Source of the DNA: Sabulitectum sp964386635
GTDB lineage: Bacteria; Fermentibacterota; Fermentibacteria; Fermentibacterales; JCC-6
Assembly (NCBI GenBank): GCA_964386635.1
Contig: CAYLRO010000008.1
Location: 28,505 to 92,504, forward strand
Direction: 5' to 3'
Length of the DNA: 64,000 nucleotides
This document shows positions 16,841 through 23,344 of this stretch, piece after piece. The notes under the pieces are model-generated. The model worked only from the letters and a program-made list of their open reading frames with translations. It was not told the origin of the DNA and did no database searches. Each line of letters begins with the position of its first letter. Position 1 is the first letter of the stretch. The position numbers and the translations under genes were made by a program.

Positions 16841-17946
16841 TTTTTTCCTCCAGCGGTTTGGTTCATTACTTCAAGCATTTTCTCACCGGTATTGTCCCAG
16901 TTGAAGCTCTGGGCCCACTGGAGAGCATTCACGGAGAATCTGTTCCGTTTTGCCGGGTCTTCCAGGAGTTCCTGAAGCGCATCAGCCAGGGCTTTTTCAT
17001 CCTCGTGTTTAACAAGGATGCCTGTTTCCCCGTTTCTTACAGAATCCCTGAGTCCGTCAGAGTTACTTGCCACCACAGGAGTACCGCAGCAGTTGGCTTC
17101 TATTACCGTAAGTCCCCATCCTTCTTTTGCAGAAGGAAAAACAGCCACAGATGCCTTCTGCAGCCACATCAATTTTTCTTCCTGTGAAACAAATCCGGGA
17201 AAATCGACATTGTCCTGCAGATTCAGTTTGCCAACAAGCATCTTCAGTGTATGAGAGTAGTCTCCCTCACCAATAACTGTAAGATTCACGGGAATTTTTC
17301 TGGAGTGCAGGATGGCTGCTGCATTGAGAAGATGCTGAACCCCTTTGTACTTCTTGAGTCTTCCCACAAAAAGAAGTCTGTTCTTTTCAGGTTCAAGTTC
17401 CGGATCCTGTTTGTAAAAGTCTGTATCAATTCCACATGGGATAACACTTATCTTTTCAGACTTTATTCCCCTTCGAACAAGATCAAGTTTTGTGCTGTCA
17501 CTTATGGCTACGAAGTTACAGTTCCTGTAAATTGAGGGGATAAGAGCTTCAAGGAGGTTAACGTACAATGCTTTTGAAAGAGAGACCTCTCTGAAAGCGG
17601 TTGTTCCGAAGAGATGGGGTACAATGGCAAGAACAGGCGTTTTGCTCCAAAGGGGAGAGAATACCGGTACTTTGCAGATGTCTTCAACAATCAGATCAAA
17701 AGAACTGAGATCAAGGGATTCGCAGTATTTTCTAACGGTGAAGTTGTAAGAGTACCATTTGCCGTGACGGTGTATCTTAACTCCGTCGATCACATCGCGA
17801 GCCGGCAGCCATTCAATAGTGTGGGAGACCTGTATGACTTCATGGCCGGCTGCGACAGCTCTTTTCAGTATCTCATGCAGGTGTACCTCTGCTCCGCCTG
17901 CCTCGGGATTCTTCGGATCCCTCCAGTTAAGTGCAAGTATTTTCAC
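16825..17946 (-). CDS. GT4-family glycosyltransferase
   Basis: 373 residues with the GT-B fold. The N-terminus MKILALNWRDPKNPEAGGAE carries the GGAE acceptor-side loop. The nucleotide-sugar domain has LLFVGRLKKYKGVQHLLNA and VAVFPSAKEGWGLTVIEANCCGTPVVA, including the E-x7-E pattern typical of retaining GT4 enzymes. It transfers a sugar from a nucleotide donor to a glycan or lipid, at the cytoplasmic face. Its start overlaps the upstream methyltransferase stop by 4 bp. The paired methyltransferase suggests a decorated surface glycan, but no wider polysaccharide cluster is present. Confidence 0.92.
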   Translation of the reverse strand: MKILALNWRDPKNPEAGGAEVHLHEILKRAVAAGHEVIQVSHTIEWLPARDVIDGVKIHRHGKWYSYNFTVRKYCESLDLSSFDLIVEDICKVPVFSPLWSKTPVLAIVPHLFGTTAFREVSLSKALYVNLLEALIPSIYRNCNFVAISDSTKLDLVRRGIKSEKISVIPCGIDTDFYKQDPELEPEKNRLLFVGRLKKYKGVQHLLNAAAILHSRKIPVNLTVIGEGDYSHTLKMLVGKLNLQDNVDFPGFVSQEEKLMWLQKASVAVFPSAKEGWGLTVIEANCCGTPVVASNSDGLRDSVRNGETGILVKHEDEKALADALQELLEDPAKRNRFSVNALQWAQSFNWDNTGEKMLEVMNQTAGGKKCLMQ

Positions 17947-18719
17947 TTTTCGGGCTTTCTGGCAAATACACCTGTTACCACTCCTGTCAGCGGGCCCAGA
18001 GGACTGTTTTCAACAGTTTCTCTTACCCGGGCTCTGAACCTGTGCAGAGGGGGTACGAATACCGGGTGCATGGGAATCCTGATCCCTGCCTTCAACAGAG
18101 CTTCTCTCATTACACGATATCCCAGAGACGGAGAGAAGTATCGACCGTAAACAGCCCAGGGTTCAAGACCCCTTTCTCTGAGGTATTTCTTCAGATGTCC
18201 AGCGGAATACTGTGTTTCCCACCCTGCGAACCAGGCATTCATAGCGATCAGTGCTTTCTTCATTACTGTATAGATGTGGAATGTCTGGGGAACATCAACA
18301 AGAAGGCTGCCCCCTGGCTTGACAACTCTTACGCACTGGTCTGCCATTGCGTCCGGGTTCTTGAAATGCTCCATTACTCCCTGGTGAAACACGAGATCAA
18401 AAGTGTTTGATCTGAAGGGAAGGGCATTGGCATCACCGCACACCAGCAGAAGAGTTCTTTTCTCTCTTTCTGCAGCTTTTCGGGCAAGTTTCAGCGCAGC
18501 ATGGGAGTAATCAAGGGCAACCGGAAGGGCTCCTTCTTCTGCCAGAGCCACACTGTCCCTTGCTGTAGCTGCACCGACTTCAAGGGTTAGAAGTCCTTCC
18601 AGGTTAATTCTTTTCTTAACCTCAACCCTTATTCTGTCGTCGTTGTCATAGATCTCGGAGAGGTCTCGGTCTCTCTCCCAGAACCTGTCCCAGTGGGATC
18701 TTTCAGATGTTCTCACCAT
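17943..18719 (-). CDS. Class I SAM-dependent methyltransferase
   Basis: 258 residues. Motif I is LTLEVGAATARDSVALAEEG, degenerate from the usual GxGxG; motif II is VALDYSHAALKLARK; later FDLVFHQGVMEHFKNPDAM and VKPGGSLLVDVP complete the Methyltransf_11 pattern. A C-terminal extension of ~70 residues contains basic and hydrophobic stretches. First gene of the minus-strand unit with a GT4 enzyme, overlapping it by 4 bp, so it may methylate a sugar or lipid intermediate made by that unit. It is divergent from the GNAT gene at 18834. Confidence 0.87.
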   Translation of the reverse strand: MVRTSERSHWDRFWERDRDLSEIYDNDDRIRVEVKKRINLEGLLTLEVGAATARDSVALAEEGALPVALDYSHAALKLARKAAEREKRTLLLVCGDANALPFRSNTFDLVFHQGVMEHFKNPDAMADQCVRVVKPGGSLLVDVPQTFHIYTVMKKALIAMNAWFAGWETQYSAGHLKKYLRERGLEPWAVYGRYFSPSLGYRVMREALLKAGIRIPMHPVFVPPLHRFRARVRETVENSPLGPLTGVVTGVFARKPEK

Positions 18720-18747
18720 ACAGGTAATCTACAAAATGGCAGTTAAG

Positions 18748-18777
18748 TTGACCAATCGGAGTCAATTTGAATATGAT
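18748..18777 (+). promoter_or_regulatory. Candidate sigma-70-type promoter for the GNAT gene
   Basis: TTGACC at 18748-18753 and TATGAT at 18772-18777 are separated by 18 bp, giving a start of transcription near 18784, about 50 bp before the ATG at 18834. Both hexamers match the consensus at 5 of 6 positions. Confidence 0.55.
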
Positions 18778-18833
18778 ACCAGTCAACACGGGATATTACT
18801 TATCAGTAAGTAAACAAAAAGGATTAACTTGTA

Positions 18834-19334
18834 ATGGACTTGTCTCTAAGGCGCTTTGAGCAGAATGATCTTCCGCACCTTCCAATATGGAGTGGTGCTG
18901 TTGGCTCTTACAAATACATGCAAAAGGTTACACCGCTTAACTATTCATCTCCTTCGGATTTCAGCAAGTGGGGTGATGAATTTGTCTGGTATGCGATTCT
19001 CCTGGATGGTGACCCTATAGGCGGAGTGTGGGTGGACAGACGGAGACCTGGAGACTTTATCGGAATACTTGGAATCATCATTGGCAGGCCTGATGTACTC
19101 GGCAGGGGGATTGGCAGAAGAGCGATCTCAATGGCAATCGAGAATGCTGTAAAGATCCTTGGTGTTTCAAGAGTAAGGCTTACTGTCCGACAAGCCAATG
19201 AACGAGCTGTAAGGTCATACAGAAGTGTTGGATTCATAATAAGCGGTGAGGGAATTACTGCACTGCCTGACGGCAGTTCTGTTCCATTCTTCAGAATGGA
19301 GATGGAAATATCTCCAGTTGCTCAGGCTATCTGA
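18834..19334 (+). CDS. GNAT-family N-acetyltransferase
   Basis: 166 residues. The RimJ/RimL-like pattern is clear: DPIGGVWVDRR, the acetyl-CoA loop DVLGRGIGRRAISMAIE, then VRLTVRQANERAVRSYRSVGF with the conserved Asn and Tyr of motif B. It would transfer an acetyl group to an amine on a small molecule or a protein N-terminus in the cytoplasm. An AAGGATT site precedes the ATG. A terminator-like hairpin follows at 19361, so it may be transcribed separately from the cassette that starts at 19409. Confidence 0.9.
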   Translation: MDLSLRRFEQNDLPHLPIWSGAVGSYKYMQKVTPLNYSSPSDFSKWGDEFVWYAILLDGDPIGGVWVDRRRPGDFIGILGIIIGRPDVLGRGIGRRAISMAIENAVKILGVSRVRLTVRQANERAVRSYRSVGFIISGEGITALPDGSSVPFFRMEMEISPVAQAI

Positions 19335-19360
19335 ACTTTTTCTAACCTCATCCTTGTCTG

Positions 19361-19406
19361 AAACCTCCTCTGATGTTATTTACACATCATAAAGGGGAGG
19401 TTTTTT
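19361..19406 (+). terminator. Terminator-like hairpin whose 3' arm includes the next gene's ribosome site
   Basis: AAACCTCC at 19361-19368 pairs with GGAGGTTT at 19396-19403, with an inner GATG/CATC pair, and a run of T follows (19401-19406). This resembles a Rho-independent terminator after the GNAT gene. The same GGGGAGG in the 3' arm is the only good ribosome site for the ATG at 19409, so the hairpin could also hide that site. Confidence 0.55.
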
Positions 19407-19408
19407 CC

Positions 19409-19744
19409 ATGAAAGCATTGAAGATTGTTATGGCAGTACTTGGAGCACTCACTGTGTTTCTCGGTCTTATTTTTCTCATCGGTGGAAGACCGGTTGCCGG
19501 TGCAGTAATACTTTTAACAGGCGTCTTTCTTGTTGTTGTTGGGCTCAGAAAACCCAGGACAAGGGATGTAGTTGTGAAACAGGAGCTTGAGCTATCAGGG
19601 GATGTTAACCTGGAGACCATGAAATGCTCTCAGTGCGGGGGCAGCCTGTCTGCTGACAATGTGGCATACCGGGCTGGGACGGTTTTTGTGACATGCCCCT
19701 ACTGTGCAAGTGAATACCAGATCGAGGAGGCTCCGAAATGGTAA
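19409..19744 (+). CDS. Small two-helix membrane protein with C-terminal zinc ribbon
   Basis: About 111 residues. Two hydrophobic segments (residues ~4-22 and 27-48, VMAVLGALTVFLGLIFLIG and AVILLTGVFLVVVGL) form a probable membrane hairpin. A cytosolic zinc ribbon follows with CSQCGG and CPYC knuckles. ATG at 19409 has AAAGGGGAGG upstream; an ATG 12 codons earlier would be within the hairpin and lacks a site. Its stop overlaps the start of the DUF2207-like gene (ATGGTAA), so it is the first gene of the four-gene cassette. Its role is unknown; a subunit or assembly partner of the DUF2207-like protein is plausible. Confidence 0.75.
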   Translation: MKALKIVMAVLGALTVFLGLIFLIGGRPVAGAVILLTGVFLVVVGLRKPRTRDVVVKQELELSGDVNLETMKCSQCGGSLSADNVAYRAGTVFVTCPYCASEYQIEEAPKW

Positions 19745-21297
19745 GATACTTCCTTCTTATGTGTCTTTTTGCAGTTCCTGTTTTTGCACAGAACTACAAT
19801 TTTTCCGTACCTGAATTTACCTGTACAGTAGAGATTAACAGGGACAGAAGCCTGAGCATAGACTATGAAATAGTGTTTGAATGCACCTCCGGCTACAGTG
19901 CTGTGGATATTGTAGACATCGGTTTCCCTTCTCAGGACTTCTCTCTCAGTGATGCACAGGCTGGCATTGATAACCATGAACTCACAAGGATCTACTATTC
20001 AACATACATAGACAACGGTGTGGAAGTTCATCTGGACCAGCATGCCATTTACGGTGGGGACAGCGGCAGGTTCCGTTTCTCCGGTGTGAACAGTAACATG
20101 GTTTTCCTTGACACAGAGGAGGATGACTTTGCCTCAATGGAGTTCACTCCCACATGGTTCGATGGAGGTGTTCTTTCAGGGCACAGCGATTTTACACTGA
20201 ACATTATCTTTCCTGAGGGTGCTGAGCCGGATCTTGTGAGATACCACGATGTTCCCTTCACATCATCCAAAGTTGACAAGGACGGCAGGGTTGTCTACCA
20301 GTGGACAGAGAGAAGAAGAGTTGATTCTCCGTACATGGTGGGTGTTTCATTTCCCGATGACCTTGTGGACGGTCCACTGACAGAAAGACCTGCGGAACCA
20401 TGGTTAAGTCCCGAGGCCATTGTTTTTGTTTCTGTGTTCGGCTTCATCTTTCTGGTTTTCAGTTTCATAATTTTCGTAATTGTCAAATCCGTGAGATCTG
20501 TGGCAAAACGCAAGGAGCAGTATCTGCCGCCTAAGCTGGGCCTGGAAGGCTCAGGGATCAGGAGAGGGCTTACTGCTCCCATGGCGGCAATGCTTCTTGA
20601 AGAAAAACTGGACAAGGTTTTCATGCTGATAATCTTCGGCCTTCTCAAGAAGGGCAAGTTGCAGCTGGATGGACACAAACTTATGCGAATCGGTTCTGAT
20701 CAGGGGCTTCGCGCCTACGAGAAGGAGCTTCTGAAGCGGATTCCAACAGGTGGAAGAGACAAGCCCATTCCGGAAGATGAGATAAAGAAGATATTCCTTG
20801 GAATGATAAAAGAGCTGGAGAAGAAGATGAAAGACTTCTCTCTGAAGGAAACTCAGGAGTACTACAGAAGCATCATAGAAAGTGCCTGGAAAATGGTCAG
20901 CGAAGATGTATCAGCAGACCGCGCAGGGGAAATTGTGAAGAACATGTTCCACTGGATGCTTGCGGACCCCGGGTATGACAAACGCGTAAAAAGGCTTTCT
21001 GACAATCAGAATGTAATTCTTCCCGTTTACATGTACGGCTACTTTGCAGGGCGAATGTCTCACGGCGGTACAGGAGGAATGAGCCTCTCGCAGGCCTGCT
21101 CTCAGGTGGCAGGTGCTCTGGAGAGTGCTGCAGGCAGAACAGTCAGGAACATCACTTCGCTTTCCCGGTCTGTTACCGCAAAAACAAACCCTGTACCGGT
21201 ATCCACTTACAGAAGCAGCGGCAGTTCAGGCAGCGGGTGTGCATGTGCATGTGCCTGTGCCGGTTGTGCCTGTGCCTGTGCAGGCGGGGGGAGATAG
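19738..21297 (+). CDS. DUF2207-like membrane protein ending in a Cys-Ala repeat tail
   Basis: 519 residues. A signal peptide (residues 1-17) is followed by an extracytoplasmic beta-rich domain (~18-220). One membrane helix (~226-249, FVSVFGFIFLVFSFIIFVIV) is followed by basic residues and a cytosolic domain with GLTAPMAAMLLEEKLDKVFM and GLLKKGKLQLDG, as in DUF2207 proteins. The end is a Ser/Gly linker then CACACACAGCACACAGGGR, placing seven Cys at residues 501, 503, 505, 507, 510, 512 and 514. The predicted topology leaves this tail in the cytoplasm. The Ala codons in the tail vary between GCA and GCC while Cys is always TGT. Directly downstream lies a PqqD/radical-SAM/SPASM gene, which makes the tail a plausible substrate for peptide modification. 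That link is inference; no leader-peptide or cleavage site is evident. Confidence 0.85.
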   Translation: MVRYFLLMCLFAVPVFAQNYNFSVPEFTCTVEINRDRSLSIDYEIVFECTSGYSAVDIVDIGFPSQDFSLSDAQAGIDNHELTRIYYSTYIDNGVEVHLDQHAIYGGDSGRFRFSGVNSNMVFLDTEEDDFASMEFTPTWFDGGVLSGHSDFTLNIIFPEGAEPDLVRYHDVPFTSSKVDKDGRVVYQWTERRRVDSPYMVGVSFPDDLVDGPLTERPAEPWLSPEAIVFVSVFGFIFLVFSFIIFVIVKSVRSVAKRKEQYLPPKLGLEGSGIRRGLTAPMAAMLLEEKLDKVFMLIIFGLLKKGKLQLDGHKLMRIGSDQGLRAYEKELLKRIPTGGRDKPIPEDEIKKIFLGMIKELEKKMKDFSLKETQEYYRSIIESAWKMVSEDVSADRAGEIVKNMFHWMLADPGYDKRVKRLSDNQNVILPVYMYGYFAGRMSHGGTGGMSLSQACSQVAGALESAAGRTVRNITSLSRSVTAKTNPVPVSTYRSSGSSGSGCACACACAGCACACAGGGR

Positions 21298-21298
21298 C

Positions 21299-22618
21299 AT
21301 GTTCAAGAACCTTAAGGAAGCCGGAAAAAGGATAACCAGCCCGGGCATGCATCATTTCAGAACAGATGATCACAGAATTCACCTGAGGGCAGAGGAGACT
21401 GGAAGCGGAATGCTTACTGTGGATGCCTCAAGAGTGATACATCTTAATCCTGTGGCAGTGGACATGTGCTGGCTGATTCTGTCAAAATGCAGTGAGAAGG
21501 AAGCTCTCCAGGCAATCACAAAGAGATATCGTGTGAAGAAGAAGCAGGCAGTTGCCGACCTGAGCAGCTTCAGAAAAGTGCTTGAAGAAATCCTCAGAAC
21601 AGGAGCATCAGAGCCTGTTTCCTTTGTAAATATGGATGTTGCAGAGCCTTTCCAGACAGAGGTAACAGTTCCTTACAGAATGGATTTTGCCCTGACCTAC
21701 AGATGTAATCTCAACTGCGGACACTGCTACAACCAGACAAAGGACAAGCCTGAACTCACAACAGATCAGTGGAAAAATATTATGAAAAAGACCTGGGATC
21801 TGGGTATTCCCCATGTAATATTCACAGGAGGAGAGGCCACTCTCAGGGAAGACCTTGTAGAGCTTATTGAGCACGCTGAAACCCTGGGGCTTGTAACAGG
21901 ACTTCTTACAAATGGTGTAAAGCTTTCTGACAAAGCATATCTGCAGAAACTGGTGGACGCAGGCCTTGATCATGTTCAGATCACACTTGAATCAGCAGAT
22001 CCGGCAATCCACAACGCCATGACTGGAGCGGCCAGTTTTGACAAAACCGTACAGGGAATAAGGAACTGCGTAAGCGTCGGTATTCACACCATAACAAATA
22101 CCACTATTACTAAAGCCAATGCAGCCGGGATGGTGGATACTGTGAGGTTTGCACACAAACTGGGGTTGAAGGCTATTGCTTCCAATGCTGTTATACACAG
22201 CGGGAAAGCCCTGGAAGGTGATTATGCGATTCCTGTGGAAGACCTGGAGCCTGTAATCCTTTCCATGAACGAGGAGCTTGAAGAGCTTGGTATGCGGTTC
22301 ATCTGGTATTCTCCCACCAGGTACTGCTCCTTTAATCCAATGGAGTTCGATCTTGGAGAGAAGCGGTGCACTGCCGGGGAATACAATCTCTGCATAGAAC
22401 CTGACGGTGAAGTTCTTCCATGTCAGAGCTGGTACGAATCTGCAGGCAATTTCCTGAACGATCCCTGGGAGAGCATCTGGCAGAGTGATCTGCTGAAGAG
22501 AGCAAGAAACAGGGACTGGGTGGATGACAGCTGCAGAGAGTGTGTCCATTTCACCCTTTGCGGAGGAGGATGTCCTCTTGAAAAGAAGAACGGAGCCCCC
22601 TGCAGAGACTCCATGTAG
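21299..22618 (+). CDS. Radical SAM/SPASM peptide-modifying-type enzyme with N-terminal PqqD-like domain
   Basis: 439 residues from ATG at 21299, one base after the previous stop, with GGGGGGAGA upstream; the longer in-frame reading overlaps the Cys tail codons and is rejected. Residues ~25-100 are PqqD-like (IHLNPVAVDMCWLI), a fold used as the recognition element for precursor peptides. The radical SAM Cys triad is C136, C140 and C143 in CNLNCGHC, with GGE at 177-179. The C-terminal SPASM region has Cys at 343, 357, 365, 375, 412, 415, 421, 425 and 435, enough for auxiliary iron-sulfur clusters. Enzymes of this type (such as PqqE or sactisynthase-like proteins) form C-C or thioether links on ribosomal peptides. 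Expected substrate here: the Cys-rich tail of the preceding gene, by position. Anaerobic, cytoplasmic. Confidence 0.92.
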   Translation: MFKNLKEAGKRITSPGMHHFRTDDHRIHLRAEETGSGMLTVDASRVIHLNPVAVDMCWLILSKCSEKEALQAITKRYRVKKKQAVADLSSFRKVLEEILRTGASEPVSFVNMDVAEPFQTEVTVPYRMDFALTYRCNLNCGHCYNQTKDKPELTTDQWKNIMKKTWDLGIPHVIFTGGEATLREDLVELIEHAETLGLVTGLLTNGVKLSDKAYLQKLVDAGLDHVQITLESADPAIHNAMTGAASFDKTVQGIRNCVSVGIHTITNTTITKANAAGMVDTVRFAHKLGLKAIASNAVIHSGKALEGDYAIPVEDLEPVILSMNEELEELGMRFIWYSPTRYCSFNPMEFDLGEKRCTAGEYNLCIEPDGEVLPCQSWYESAGNFLNDPWESIWQSDLLKRARNRDWVDDSCRECVHFTLCGGGCPLEKKNGAPCRDSM

Positions 22619-23240
22619 CAGAGAAGTACTTCGCAGGATCTACCGGAGGCAGTTCAATGAACTGGCCCCGCTGAGAAGACACATCTTTTCCCTGCTTCCA
22701 CTGAGCCAGGTGAAAACAATATTCGAACCCGGATGCGGAACCGGTCTTCTGGGTCAGCAGCTGATGTCCCTGACTGATGCTGTTTACACAGGTATGGATA
22801 TTGACCGGCAGATTCTTCCAGAGGGAGAGAACTTCGTTCAGGGTGATGCACTGAAAAAACCACCGTCTGCAGACCTTTATGTGTCGGGTTTCTTTTTCTC
22901 GAGCCTTGGAGACCCGGCAAAGTGGCTGAATGAGCTGAAGATCCGCTATTTTGCAGTTTTCTCGGAGTACGATTACATGTCCATTGAAGAGAAACCCTCC
23001 ATGAACATCGCAGCCAGGCTGAGAAAAGGTCTTGAAGCAGACGGCCTCTTTACCGGTCACGGTGGAAGACTTGACGAATACTTTCAAAGAGCCGGTTTCA
23101 GGAAGCTGCACGGTGGAGATGTTGAAAGTGATTGCCGGAAACCGGATGAGGGATTTCTGAAGATGTATGTGCCGTTTCTTACAGGAGAACTGCCCCTGAT
23201 GTCATGGAGGATCGTCTGGGGAATCTGGAGGAAGCAGTGA
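22578..23240 (+). CDS. Class I SAM-dependent methyltransferase of the radical SAM cassette
   Basis: About 220 residues. Motif I is TIFEPGCGTGLLGQQL, followed by YTGMDIDRQIL and a short catalytic core; the last helix region WRIVWGIWRKQ is compact. Start is uncertain: a TTG at 22578 has GGAGGAGG 8 bp upstream and gives a 41-bp overlap with the radical SAM gene; an ATG at 22524 would overlap by 95 bp and lacks such a site. The overlap means translational coupling with the radical SAM enzyme. It could methylate the modified product or a cofactor of the same pathway; the substrate is not visible. A nested hairpin follows. Confidence 0.8.
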   Translation: MKRRTEPPAETPCSREVLRRIYRRQFNELAPLRRHIFSLLPLSQVKTIFEPGCGTGLLGQQLMSLTDAVYTGMDIDRQILPEGENFVQGDALKKPPSADLYVSGFFFSSLGDPAKWLNELKIRYFAVFSEYDYMSIEEKPSMNIAARLRKGLEADGLFTGHGGRLDEYFQRAGFRKLHGGDVESDCRKPDEGFLKMYVPFLTGELPLMSWRIVWGIWRKQ

Positions 23241-23269
23241 ATTTACAGGGATTCAGCAAGAAGTGCGCC

Positions 23270-23319
23270 GGGGTTTCTATGCCTGTTTACCGGTACAGGT
23301 TCATGGCTGAAGAAACCCC
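23270..23319. terminator. Nested hairpin between convergent genes
   Basis: GGGGTTTCT at 23270-23278 pairs perfectly with AGAAACCCC at 23311-23319, and an inner stem CCTGT (23282-23286) pairs with ACAGG (23295-23299). It lies between the convergent stops at 23240 and 23345 and could end transcription from either side, although neither flank has a clear T run. Confidence 0.4.
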
Positions 23320-23344
23320 TGCGATCTGAATCCGTTGTTACCAC

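Noticed and set aside
21230..21297. The Cys-Ala tail as a plain DNA microsatellite
   Set aside because: Ala codons and a Gly codon break the simple repeat while the Cys pattern stays in frame. A slippage origin is still possible, so this is a weak rejection.
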